Below are positions 47,603 to 55,594 of a DNA stretch of 64,000 bases, one piece after another. Below the pieces are notes generated by a model. It had not been told where the DNA came from, made no database searches, and saw nothing but the letters and a program-made list of their open reading frames with translations. Each line of letters opens with the position of its first letter. The stretch's first letter is position 1. This DNA is from Paracoccus kondratievae (GTDB lineage: Bacteria > Pseudomonadota > Alphaproteobacteria > Rhodobacterales > Rhodobacteraceae): assembly GCF_009301415.1 (NCBI RefSeq), contig NZ_CP045072.1:1-64000 (forward strand). Reading direction: 5' to 3'. Position numbers and translations under genes: made by a program.

Positions 47603-48138
47603 CCTTGTTCCTCCCGAAAGATGATGTTTTTCAACAGATAGCGATAGCCACGGCGAAAGCTTTCGTCGTTATTGCCGCGAATATCGACCGTACCGGCGCG
47701 CACGATCTCTCCGCTGGCGGCTTCGCGGATATAAAGGTTCAACGACAGGATCAGGTTCGAAACCTTTTGCACCTCGCCCGATATGGCATAGGTTGCGCCC
47801 ATCTCGCGCGCGATGCGGCTGTCGCTGCCGTTCGATTGCGAGGGGTTCCTGATCTGCACGACCTGATCGGCGGGTGGCTCGATCAGGGTAAAGCCACGGG
47901 CCTGCAGGTCCTCGGCGATAACGTCCTCGGCCATTTCGATTCGCAAGGTTTCATCCTCGCGCACGCCGTTGATGGCCCCCTCGGTCGAGGTGTCGATAAA
48001 GTACAGCCCGAACCAGACCGCGCTATCCGGCGCGGGCCCGGCACCATGAAGCGGCTCTGCCGCCCCGATGCCCGCAAGGGTCAGGGTCACGGCGCAGGCG
48101 ATCAGGATGTGCCGCAGGAATGCCATGGCGGGAATCAT
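47599..48138 (-). CDS. Secreted protein of unknown function (DUF3280/DUF2380-like)
   Basis: 179 residues with a signal peptide (about 27 residues). The rest resembles small periplasmic proteins with a nucleotide-free alpha/beta fold: V-W-F-G-L-Y-F-I-D-T-S, then G-A-T-Y-A-I-S-G-E-V-Q-K-V-S-N-L-I-L-S-L-N-L-Y-I-R and a late R-G-Y-R-Y-L-L-K-N-I. Such genes recur in PQQ alcohol dehydrogenase clusters; function is not known and the family name is tentative. Start could also be the ATG four codons later (48126). Confidence 0.68.
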   Translation of the reverse strand: MIPAMAFLRHILIACAVTLTLAGIGAAEPLHGAGPAPDSAVWFGLYFIDTSTEGAINGVREDETLRIEMAEDVIAEDLQARGFTLIEPPADQVVQIRNPSQSNGSDSRIAREMGATYAISGEVQKVSNLILSLNLYIREAASGEIVRAGTVDIRGNNDESFRRGYRYLLKNIIFREEQG

Positions 48139-48278
48139 GCGTCGCCGCAGCCTGCCCGTCCATAAGACGAAAGTCCGTGCGACTTAAGTTTCAGGAGAAT
48201 CTGCCCGATCAGACAAGGGGAGTTTGCCGGGTTGGCGCGGGCGGATTGGCCCGGCATGATGCAGGCGGGAGGAGCGCC

Positions 48279-49475
48279 ATGAAAGGCAGAATCATCATAC
48301 TTTTGGCTGGATTGTCCATAGCAAACCAGGCCTTTGCACAAAATTCCGCGGATGGGGCGCAGCCTCAGACCGTGCGGGCGGCGGTGCTGCGGGTCGATGC
48401 GCCGCATTTGCCGCCGATTTCGCGGCTGGACGCGGCGCCCGAGGATCTGGGTTTTGCCGGTGCGCGGCTGGCGATCGAGGATAACGACACCACCGGCCGC
48501 TTCATGGGACAGGATTTCGAGGCGGTCGAGGTCACGGCCACGCCTGAAACCGCCGCAGCGGAAATGGATAAGCTGCTGGCCGAGGGGTTCCCCTTTATCG
48601 TCACGCTGGCGGATGATGCCGAGACACTGGCGCTGGCCGATCAGGTGGGCGACAGGGCGCTGGTGCTGAACGCGCGGGCGCGGGGCGACAACCTGCGGGG
48701 CGCGGATTGCCGCATCAACGTGATCCATACCGCACCAAGCTACGCGATGCTTGCCGATGCGCTGGCACAATTCCTGATGTGGAAGAAGTGGTCGAACTGG
48801 TTCCTGATCGCCGGCAGTCACCCCGAGGATGTCGCACTGGCCGACGCCTATCGTCGCGCAGCGGTCAAGTTTGGCGCCAAGATCGTCGAGGAACGGACCT
48901 ATGAGGATACCGGCGGCAGCCGCCGCAGCGACAGCGGCCATGTTCAGGTCCAGCAGCAGATGCCGGTCTTTACCCAGCGCGCGGCGTCGCATGACGTTGT
49001 GATCGCAGCCGACGAAAACGGCGTCTTTGCCGACTGGCTGCCCTATGCGACCTGGGACCCGCGGCCGGTTACCGGCTCGTCCGGACTGGTGCCCCGGTCC
49101 TGGGCGCCCTCGCTTGAGGCATGGGGGGCGACGCAGTTCCAGAACCGCTTTGAAAAGCTGGCAGGCCGCCCGATCCGCGAAGAGGACTACCAGACCTGGG
49201 TCGCGTTGCGCATGATCGGCGAGGCGGCGACCCGCACGCAAAGCACCGATCCTGCCAAGCTCAAAGAATTCATGCTCTCGGATAACTTTGAGGTCGCGGG
49301 CTTCAAGGGGCAGAAACTGACCATGCGCGACTGGGACCATCAGCTGCGCCAGCCGATCCTTTTGACAACCGGCTCTGTAACCGCATCGGTCAGCCCGCAG
49401 GATCAATACCTGCACCAGACATCCGCACTGGATACGCTGGGCTTTGACCGGCCCGAAACCGAATGCAAGTTCTGA
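48279..49475 (+). CDS. PQQ-alcohol-dehydrogenase-associated ABC substrate-binding protein
   Basis: 398-residue secreted protein of the branched-chain amino acid-binding (Leu/Ile/Val) fold. It has a signal peptide ending near Q-A-F-A-Q, then a two-lobed domain with N-V-I-H-T-A-P-S-Y-A-M-L and W-K-K-W-S-N-W-F-L. It belongs with the ATPase and permease genes 2 kb downstream in the set usually called the PQQ-dependent alcohol dehydrogenase ABC system. The ligand is unknown. GGGAGGAG precedes the start; the open frame upstream is not homologous. Confidence 0.85.
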   Translation: MKGRIIILLAGLSIANQAFAQNSADGAQPQTVRAAVLRVDAPHLPPISRLDAAPEDLGFAGARLAIEDNDTTGRFMGQDFEAVEVTATPETAAAEMDKLLAEGFPFIVTLADDAETLALADQVGDRALVLNARARGDNLRGADCRINVIHTAPSYAMLADALAQFLMWKKWSNWFLIAGSHPEDVALADAYRRAAVKFGAKIVEERTYEDTGGSRRSDSGHVQVQQQMPVFTQRAASHDVVIAADENGVFADWLPYATWDPRPVTGSSGLVPRSWAPSLEAWGATQFQNRFEKLAGRPIREEDYQTWVALRMIGEAATRTQSTDPAKLKEFMLSDNFEVAGFKGQKLTMRDWDHQLRQPILLTTGSVTASVSPQDQYLHQTSALDTLGFDRPETECKF

Positions 49476-49483
49476 GGTGTAAG

Positions 49484-50455
49484 ATGAAAGCTGCAACCGC
49501 CATCCTGACCTCGGCTCTGTGCCTTGGTTTTGCCCTGCCGGCCGCCGCCAACCGGGTCTTTGTCAGCAATGAAAAAGGCAATGACGTCACCGTTCTGGAC
49601 AGCGAGACGCTGGAGGTGATCGGCACCTACCCCGTGGGCGCCCGCCCGCGCGGCATCACCATCAGCCCCGATGGCAAGGAACTGTATGTCTGCGCCTCGG
49701 ACGATGACCTTGTGCGGGTCTTTAACCCCGAGACCATGGAGGAAACGCATACGCTGCCTTCGGGTCCGGACCCTGAACTGTTCGTGCTGCATCCCTCGGG
49801 CAACCCGCTTTACATCGCCAATGAGGACGACAACCTTGTGACCGTGGTCGATACCCGGACCCATAAGGTTCTGGCCGAGATCCCGGTCGGGGTCGAACCC
49901 GAGGGGATGGGCGTCAGCCCTGATGGCAAGGTGGTGATCAACACCTCTGAAACCACCAATATGGCGCATTTCATCAATAGCGAGACGTTTGAGATCTTTG
50001 CCAATGTGCTGGTCGATTCTCGTCCGCGCTTTGCCCAGTTCAACGATGCCGGGAACAAGCTATACGTCAGCTCGGAAATTGGCGGCACGGTCAGCGTGAT
50101 CGACCCCGAAACGCAGCAGATCACCAAGAAGATCAGCTTTGAAATCCCGGGCGTTCTGCCCGAGGCGATCCAGCCCGTCGGCGTGCGCGTGACCAAAGAC
50201 GGCAAAAAGGTCTTTGTCGCCCTGGGTCCTGCCAACCGCGTCGCGGTCATCAATGGCGAGACGGATGAGGTCGAGGATTATCTGCTTGTCGGTCAGCGCG
50301 TCTGGCAGATGGCCTTTACCCCCGACGAAAAATACCTGTTCACCACAAATGGCAATTCCAACGATGTCTCGGTGATCGACGTGGCCGCAAACAAGGTCAT
50401 CAAATCCGTGCCCGTGGGCCAGCAGCCCTGGGGTGTCGTCGTCGCACCGAACTGA
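49484..50455 (+). CDS. YVTN-type beta-propeller protein of the PQQ cluster
   Basis: 323-residue secreted seven-bladed propeller. After the signal peptide (A-L-P-A-A-A-N) come repeats of the type N-D-V-T-V-L-D-S-E-T-L-E-V-I with G-x-x-P-x-G-I-x-x-S-P-D-G. Start 49484 follows GAGGTG; an earlier ATG at 49463 lies within the previous gene. It matches the PQQ-dependent catabolism-associated beta-propeller group, whose function is unknown. Confidence 0.87.
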   Translation: MKAATAILTSALCLGFALPAAANRVFVSNEKGNDVTVLDSETLEVIGTYPVGARPRGITISPDGKELYVCASDDDLVRVFNPETMEETHTLPSGPDPELFVLHPSGNPLYIANEDDNLVTVVDTRTHKVLAEIPVGVEPEGMGVSPDGKVVINTSETTNMAHFINSETFEIFANVLVDSRPRFAQFNDAGNKLYVSSEIGGTVSVIDPETQQITKKISFEIPGVLPEAIQPVGVRVTKDGKKVFVALGPANRVAVINGETDEVEDYLLVGQRVWQMAFTPDEKYLFTTNGNSNDVSVIDVAANKVIKSVPVGQQPWGVVVAPN

Positions 50456-50481
50456 TCCAAAAAACGAGGGAGGAGAATCAC

Positions 50482-51048
50482 ATGACCCGTTTCCTGACCA
50501 TCCTGCTGATCATGGCTGGCCTTGCCGCGCCCGCAGTCGCCCAGGAAGAGACGCCGAAACCCGACGATGCTGCCGCCGCCGAGGCCGCCGCGCCCGAAGC
50601 CGATGGCGACGAGGATGACGACGACGATGAGGAAGAGGCCGCCGCCGAAGAGGGCGTGCACGAGGCCGGCTCGAAATTCGACTTTGGTTTCTCGGGGATC
50701 ATGGCGCGTGATAACCGCACTGATCTTGCCCCGCTGACGCTGGGCGCGGGCAAGCCGGTCGCCACCGCGGAATACAAGCTGAAATCGGGCGGCTTCTACC
50801 GCATCGCCATCAATGCCGATGGCAGTCAGGAACTGGCGCTGTCGGGCGGAGATTTCTTCCGCGCCATCTGGATCAATGAGGTCGTGATCAACGATATCGA
50901 AATTCGGCCGATGGGCGTGCATTCGCTGGAATTCGACGATGCCGGTACTGCGACGATCAGCTTTATCGCCATCGTGCCGGGCCGCTACACTTTGTCGGTC
51001 CCCGGCTCGCATGGTGAAACGCAGCAGGCTGTGTTCAACATCCAGTGA
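50482..51048 (+). CDS. Secreted protein with a long Asp/Glu-rich segment, unknown function
   Basis: 188 residues: signal peptide ending A-P-A-V-A-Q (residue 21), then a low-complexity acidic stretch (about residues 22-58) with runs of Ala, Asp and Glu including D-D-D-D-D-E-E-E, then a compact beta-rich domain of about 125 residues. That domain contains F-Y-R-I-A-I-N-A-D-G-S-Q-E-L-A-L and ends P-G-R-Y-T-L-S-V-P-G, resembling a cupredoxin-like or Ig-like fold without obvious copper ligands. It lies between the propeller and ABC genes in the XoxF cluster. The polyacidic arm could bind cations, lanthanides included, but this is speculation. Confidence 0.8.
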   Translation: MTRFLTILLIMAGLAAPAVAQEETPKPDDAAAAEAAAPEADGDEDDDDDEEEAAAEEGVHEAGSKFDFGFSGIMARDNRTDLAPLTLGAGKPVATAEYKLKSGGFYRIAINADGSQELALSGGDFFRAIWINEVVINDIEIRPMGVHSLEFDDAGTATISFIAIVPGRYTLSVPGSHGETQQAVFNIQ

Positions 51049-51085
51049 CGAGGGGTGCGGGGCCTTTGGGCCCCGCCTCTGTCAG

Positions 51086-51808
51086 ATGCAGCAACAGGAC
51101 GCGCTTTCGATTCAGAACGTCAGCCACAGCTTTGGCAGCTTTCAGGCGCTGAAGGATGTGTCTCTGACCGTGCCGCGCGGTGGGTTCACCGCGCTTTTGG
51201 GCGTAAACGGTGCCGGCAAGACGACGCTGTTTTCGCTGATCACCCGGCTTTACGACAACCGCTCGGGCCGGATCGAGGTCGCGGGCCATGACCTGCGCCG
51301 CCAGTCGGGCGCGGCGCTGGCGCGGCTGGGGGTGGTGTTCCAGTCCCGCGCGCTGGATCCCGACCTGACCGTGGCGCAGAATATGGAATATCACGCCGCG
51401 CTGCATGGCATTTCCCGGCGCGAGGCGCGGCCGCGCATCGCTGAGGTGCTGGCTCAGGTCGATCTGGCCGACCGGCTGAACGCGCGGGTTTCGTCCCTGT
51501 CGGGCGGTCAAAGCCGCCGGGCCGAGATCGCCCGTGCCCTGATCCACCGCCCCGAACTTTTGCTGCTTGACGAGCCGACGGTCGGCCTTGATGTCAGGTC
51601 GCGGGCCGAGGTGGTGGCCCTGACCCGCGCTTTGGTGCAGGATGGGGTTTCGGCGCTTTGGGCCACGCATATCCTTGACGAGATCCGCCCCGGGGACGGG
51701 CTGATCATCCTGCACAAAGGCGAGGTCCTGGCCCATGGCAATGCGGGCGAGATCGGCGATGGGGACCTGACCCGGACCTTTCTGCGCCTGACGGGGGAAC
51801 AGGTATGA
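51086..51808 (+). CDS. ABC transporter ATP-binding protein of the PQQ cluster
   Basis: 240-residue ATPase: Walker A G-V-N-G-A-G-K-T-T, Q-loop V-V-F-Q-S, signature L-S-G-G-Q-S-R-R, Walker B L-L-L-L-D-E-P-T, switch His in W-A-T-H-I. It is of the DrrA/ABC-2 exporter subtype. Start ATG 51086 is inferred from the family N-terminus; the upstream frame overlaps the acidic-protein gene. It is coupled to the permease by ATGA. The transported compound is unknown. Confidence 0.92.
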   Translation: MQQQDALSIQNVSHSFGSFQALKDVSLTVPRGGFTALLGVNGAGKTTLFSLITRLYDNRSGRIEVAGHDLRRQSGAALARLGVVFQSRALDPDLTVAQNMEYHAALHGISRREARPRIAEVLAQVDLADRLNARVSSLSGGQSRRAEIARALIHRPELLLLDEPTVGLDVRSRAEVVALTRALVQDGVSALWATHILDEIRPGDGLIILHKGEVLAHGNAGEIGDGDLTRTFLRLTGEQV

Positions 51809-52623
51809 GCCGCCGCCTGACACCCCGCATGTGGCTGATCGCCTTTCTGGGTATTGCCCGGCGCGAGACGCTGCGTTTCATCAATCAGCGTGGCCGCTTT
51901 CTGGCGGCGCTGGTCCGTCCGCTGGTCTGGCTGTTTATCTTTGCCGCTGGTTTCCGCGCCGTCCTGGGGCTGTCGATCACGCCGCCTTATCAGACCTATG
52001 TTCTGTACGAGGTCTATGTGACGCCTGGTCTTTGCGCGATGATCCAGCTTTTCAACGGGATGCAAAGTTCGCTGTCGATGGTGCATGACCGTGAAACGGG
52101 GGCGATGCGCACGCTGCTGGTCAGCCCGTTTCCGCGCTGGTTTCTTTTGGCAAGCAAGCTGGTCGCGGGGGTGATCGTTTCGATCATCCAGGTCTATACC
52201 TTCCTTGGCATCGCCTGGCTCTGGGGGATCGAGGCGCCGCCTGTCGGCTATCTGACCGTGCTGCCTGCGCTGTTTCTGTCGGGGCTGATGCTTGGGGCGA
52301 TGGGACTTTTCCTGTCCTCGACCATCCGGCAGCTGGAAAACTTTGCCGGGGTGATGAATTTCGTCATTTTCCCGATCTTTTTTGCCTCAAGCGCGCTCTA
52401 TCCGCTGTGGAGAATGAACGAAAGCTCACCCCTCTTGCACGACATCTGCGCGGTGAACCCCTTCACCCATGCGGTTGAGCTGATCCGTTTTGCCCTTTAC
52501 GCGCGTCTGGATCTTTTGTCCTTGTTGGTGGTGTCGGGCTGTCTGGTCCTGTTCTTTGCAGGGGCCGTGATCATGTATGATCCGGGTAAGGGGCTATGGG
52601 CGCGGCGAAAGGGGGGAGCATGA
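51805..52623 (+). CDS. ABC-2 type permease of the PQQ cluster
   Basis: 272-residue inner-membrane protein with six hydrophobic segments and the ABC-2 pattern (R-E-T-L-R-F near the N-terminus, M-V-H-D-R-E-T-G-A-M-R-T-L-L-V-S-P, late F-x-S-S-A-L-Y-P-L). It pairs with the ATPase just upstream. Recurrent next to PQQ alcohol dehydrogenases; a role in exporting a cofactor-related compound or in membrane assembly is only conjecture. Confidence 0.9.
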   Translation: MSRRLTPRMWLIAFLGIARRETLRFINQRGRFLAALVRPLVWLFIFAAGFRAVLGLSITPPYQTYVLYEVYVTPGLCAMIQLFNGMQSSLSMVHDRETGAMRTLLVSPFPRWFLLASKLVAGVIVSIIQVYTFLGIAWLWGIEAPPVGYLTVLPALFLSGLMLGAMGLFLSSTIRQLENFAGVMNFVIFPIFFASSALYPLWRMNESSPLLHDICAVNPFTHAVELIRFALYARLDLLSLLVVSGCLVLFFAGAVIMYDPGKGLWARRKGGA

Positions 52624-53210
52624 AATATCTGGTTCTGGCACTATGTCTTGTCGCAGGCGCGGCGCAGGCGGAAACAGGCGCGGACCCGGACTGGCCTTGT
52701 GTCCAGCGCAAGCAGCCGCATCTGTCGCTGGGACAGATGTGGAGCGGGCCCGAGCCGGACGAGACCGTCCGTGAACTGGCGCGCACGCCTGAAATCGCGG
52801 CGCTGGCCGACCGTCTTGAGCAGCGGCGCCTGCCTTTGGAAAAGGCCGAGGCCGAGGTTGCGGAATTTGCCAAGACCGCTGACAACAAGCAGCTGACAGC
52901 GCTGATGGTGGCGATTTTCGACCGGATCGACCCGCATCGTGCGGCGCTGATCGCGGGCATTGCCCGTTATGGCAACAAGCAGGTAGACTTGGCCAAGCGG
53001 ATCGGGGATCACCGCCAGAAGATGGAAGAGATGCAAAAGGCCGAAAAACCGGACTTCGATGCCCTTGACGCTGAGGAAGAGCAGCTCGACTGGGACACGC
53101 GCATCTTTCAGGATCGCCAGCAGGCGCTGACCTATGTCTGTGAAACTCCGGTCATTCTTGAACAGCGGGTCTTTGCGCTGGCCCGCGCCATCGCAGCAGG
53201 GTTGAAATGA
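52620..53210 (+). CDS. Secreted 196-residue protein of unknown function
   Basis: Signal peptide (A-G-A-A-Q-A near residue 17), then W-P-C-V-Q-R-K-Q-P-H-L-S-L-G-Q-M-W-S-G-P, then a largely helical, charged body rich in Glu, Lys, Arg and Gln, with a second cysteine in Y-V-C-E-T-P that may form a disulfide with the first. No family recognised. It overlaps the permease stop (ATGA) and mobA by 4 bp, so it is made with them. GGGGGGAG precedes the start. Confidence 0.8.
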   Translation: MKYLVLALCLVAGAAQAETGADPDWPCVQRKQPHLSLGQMWSGPEPDETVRELARTPEIAALADRLEQRRLPLEKAEAEVAEFAKTADNKQLTALMVAIFDRIDPHRAALIAGIARYGNKQVDLAKRIGDHRQKMEEMQKAEKPDFDALDAEEEQLDWDTRIFQDRQQALTYVCETPVILEQRVFALARAIAAGLK

Positions 53211-53824
53211 AGCACACCCCCGCCGTCATTCTTGCCGGAGGTCTGTCCAGACGCATGGGCGGGGGGAACAAGGCGCTGCGGATGCTGGAGGGCGAGACGT
53301 TGCTTGCCCGGGTGATCGCCCGGCTTTTGCCGCAATGCGGCCGGCTTGCCATCAACGCCAATGGCGATCCCGAAGGCTTTGCCGAATACGGCCTGCCGGT
53401 GATCGCAGACGGCATTGCCGGTTTCGCCGGGCCTTTGGCCGGTATTCTGGCCGGGATGGAATGGGCAGCCGGTGAGGGGGCGGACAGCGTCGTCAGCGTC
53501 AGTGTCGATACGCCCTTTCTGCCCGGCGATCTGGTGCACAGGCTGCGCGAGGCGCGGGGACGCTCGGGTGTCGCCATTGCAGCAAGCCCGGATGAAACCG
53601 GGCAATTGTACGACCATCCGACCTGCGCGCTATGGCCGGTCACGTTGCAACGGGAATTGCGGGCCGCGCTGGAATCGGGCCTGCATCGCGTCGGTCAGTT
53701 CGCCGCCGCCCATGACCCGGGGCGCGCGGTGTTCGACAGCCATCCCGTCGATCCGTTCATGAACCTTAACACGCCCGAGGATCTGGCCCGCGCAGCCGGA
53801 TTCGTCAGGGCCGCGCCGCTTTAG
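53207..53824 (+). CDS. mobA: Molybdenum cofactor guanylyltransferase MobA
   Basis: Attaches GMP to molybdopterin to give the guanine dinucleotide cofactor. 205 residues with V-I-L-A-G-G-L-S-R-R-M-G-G-G-N-K-A-L at the N-terminus, the metal Asp region S-V-D-T-P-F-L-P and L-N-T-P-E-D-L near the end. It is the last gene of the xox cluster. The likely client in this window is the formate dehydrogenase alpha subunit, whose Mo centre needs this cofactor. Confidence 0.95.
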   Translation: MKHTPAVILAGGLSRRMGGGNKALRMLEGETLLARVIARLLPQCGRLAINANGDPEGFAEYGLPVIADGIAGFAGPLAGILAGMEWAAGEGADSVVSVSVDTPFLPGDLVHRLREARGRSGVAIAASPDETGQLYDHPTCALWPVTLQRELRAALESGLHRVGQFAAAHDPGRAVFDSHPVDPFMNLNTPEDLARAAGFVRAAPL

Positions 53825-53918
53825 AAAACATTGCTCTGACTCGGCCCTTTGGGCAGCGGTGACCGGCGAATCCGCCATCCTTATCTCTGCGCGTGGTTGC
53901 GGACGATAAAAGCTTTCT

Positions 53919-53964
53919 CCCTGACCCGGGGTTTTTGGAATGGCCGCGGCCGTTCTGGTCAGGG
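53919..53964. promoter_or_regulatory. Long inverted repeat upstream of the leader ORF
   Basis: CCCTGACC (53919-53926) and GGTCAGGG (53957-53964) are perfect complements across 30 bases that include GGCCGCGGCC. It may be an operator or part of a structured leader before the sulfur operon, 40 bp before the small ORF. Confidence 0.4.
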
Positions 53965-54003
53965 ATATTAGACGACAAATCAGATCGTCATTAGGAGAGA
54001 CCC

Positions 54004-54153
54004 ATGACCCTCTGCATCGCCGGTTATCCCGGCCGTTCAGACGGCCTGCCGCAAGCCATGCTGGCGGTCGCTCTGATGGCAGATGAGGCCGCAATCTGCG
54101 CCATTGCCGCACCGCGATGTATGCGGCGGCACATGTTCGCCGCGACTGCCTGA
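54004..54153 (+). CDS. 49-residue ORF, possible leader peptide
   Basis: ATG at 54004 with AGGAG eight bases upstream, stop at 54151. The predicted peptide has cysteines at positions 4, 32 and 39 and ends with a cluster of C-M-R-R-H-M. It lies 84 bp before a sulfonate-type monooxygenase gene with a strong hairpin in between, the layout of a transcription attenuator. No homolog is recognised. It could equally be a chance ORF. Confidence 0.45.
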   Translation: MTLCIAGYPGRSDGLPQAMLAVALMADEAAICAIAAPRCMRRHMFAATA

Positions 54154-54183
54154 CCCTCACACCAGATCTCATCCCCTGATCCA

Positions 54184-54212
54184 GGCTGACCCGCCCTCTC
54201 GCGGGACCAGCC
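54184..54212 (+). promoter_or_regulatory. Hairpin between the leader ORF and the monooxygenase
   Basis: GGCTG-A-CCCGC, loop CCTCTC, GCGGG-AC-CAGCC: two stacked 5-bp stems, 25 bp before the monooxygenase start. Possible attenuator or ribosome-site mask. Confidence 0.45.
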
Positions 54213-54237
54213 GAGTATTGCCAAAAGGAAAGCACAG

Positions 54238-55590
54238 ATGACCCGCAAGATCCGCCTTGGTGCCTTTCTTCCCGGTGGCGGCCAGCATATTGCCGCCTGG
54301 CGCCACCCCGACCAGCCCGCCGACGGGGCGACCAGTTTTGATTTCCATCTCAAGCTTGCTCAAGAGGCCGAGCGCGGCCTTTTTGACGCCTATTTCCTTG
54401 CCGACGGGCTTGCCATCGCCTTTGGCGGCAGTATCGAGGGCGGCAATGCCAAGGTCGCGGGCTTTGAGCCGGTGACCCTGTTTTCGGCGCTTGCGCCGCT
54501 GACGCGGAACCTTGGCTTTATCGCCACCGCTTCGACCACCTACGAAGAACCCTATAACCTTGCGCGCAAATTCGCCTCGCTTGATCTGATATCGGACGGG
54601 CGTACGGGCTGGAACGTGGTGACAACAGCCACGGAAAGCGCGGCGCATAACTTTAGCCTTGACCACCAGCACCCACATGCATGGCGCTATCGCCGGGCGG
54701 CGGAATTCGTCGATGTGGTCAAGAAACTTTGGGACAGTTTCGAGGACGACGCCTTTATCCGCGACAAGGAAACCGGGGTGTTCTTTGACGTCGATAAGGT
54801 GCATTTCACTGATCATCAGGGCGAACATTTCAAGGTCAGGGGGCCGCTGAACGTTTCGCGCTCGGCGCAGGGGCATCCGGTCATCGTCCAGGCCGGCCAG
54901 TCCGAGGACGGCCGCGGCCTTGCCGCCGCCACCGCCGAGGTGATCTTTACCGCCCATCAGCGTCTTGATACCGCGCAGGAATTCTATCGCGATATCAAGG
55001 CCCGGGCGCGTGGGCTGGGACGTAACCCCGATCACATCCTGATCATGCCGGGCGTCTCGCCCTTTGTCGGCCGGACCGAGGCCGAAGCGCGCGAAAAGTA
55101 TGAGCGCCTTACCAGCCTGATTCTGGAAGAGGACGGAATCGCGCTGATCAAGGGGCTGACAGGCGGTACGCTGGATCTGACCGGCGCCGATCTGGATGGG
55201 CCGCTGCCGCCGCTTGATCCGACCGAGGGGATGAAGTCGCGCCAGACGCTGATCCGCCAGATCGCCGATGAAAACGGCTTTACCATCCGTCAGCTTTACC
55301 AATGGATCGCCTCGGCGCGCGGTCATTTCACCATTGTGGGCAGCGCCCGGCAGGTCGCCGATACCCTGCAGGAATGGTTCGAGAACGAGGGTGCGGATGG
55401 TTTCAATATCCTGCCGCCTTGGTTGCCGACCGGGCTGACCGATTTCGTCGATCTGGTCATCCCCGAGCTGCAACGCCGCGGGCTGTTCCGCACCGAATAC
55501 GAAGGCCGGACCCTGCGCGAAAATCTGGGCCTGCCCTTCCCTGAAAACCGCTGGACGGTGCAGCGCCGTTCGGTTCATGCGGCGGAGTGA
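54238..55590 (+). CDS. LLM-class flavin monooxygenase, NtaA/SnaA/DszA family
   Basis: Reduced-flavin-dependent monooxygenase of 450 residues. N-terminus R-K-I-R-L-G-A-F-L-P-G-G-G-Q-H, then A-E-R-G-L-F-D-A-Y-F-L-A-D, R-T-G-W-N-V-V-T-T and the long C-terminal region of the DszA/NtaA group. Substrates in the group include sulfones, nitrilotriacetate and alkyl sulfonates. The adjoining nitrate/sulfonate-type ABC genes make desulfonation of an organosulfur compound the likely task. It needs a separate flavin reductase, not found nearby. Confidence 0.87.
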   Translation: MTRKIRLGAFLPGGGQHIAAWRHPDQPADGATSFDFHLKLAQEAERGLFDAYFLADGLAIAFGGSIEGGNAKVAGFEPVTLFSALAPLTRNLGFIATASTTYEEPYNLARKFASLDLISDGRTGWNVVTTATESAAHNFSLDHQHPHAWRYRRAAEFVDVVKKLWDSFEDDAFIRDKETGVFFDVDKVHFTDHQGEHFKVRGPLNVSRSAQGHPVIVQAGQSEDGRGLAAATAEVIFTAHQRLDTAQEFYRDIKARARGLGRNPDHILIMPGVSPFVGRTEAEAREKYERLTSLILEEDGIALIKGLTGGTLDLTGADLDGPLPPLDPTEGMKSRQTLIRQIADENGFTIRQLYQWIASARGHFTIVGSARQVADTLQEWFENEGADGFNILPPWLPTGLTDFVDLVIPELQRRGLFRTEYEGRTLRENLGLPFPENRWTVQRRSVHAAE

Positions 55591-55594
55591 CACG

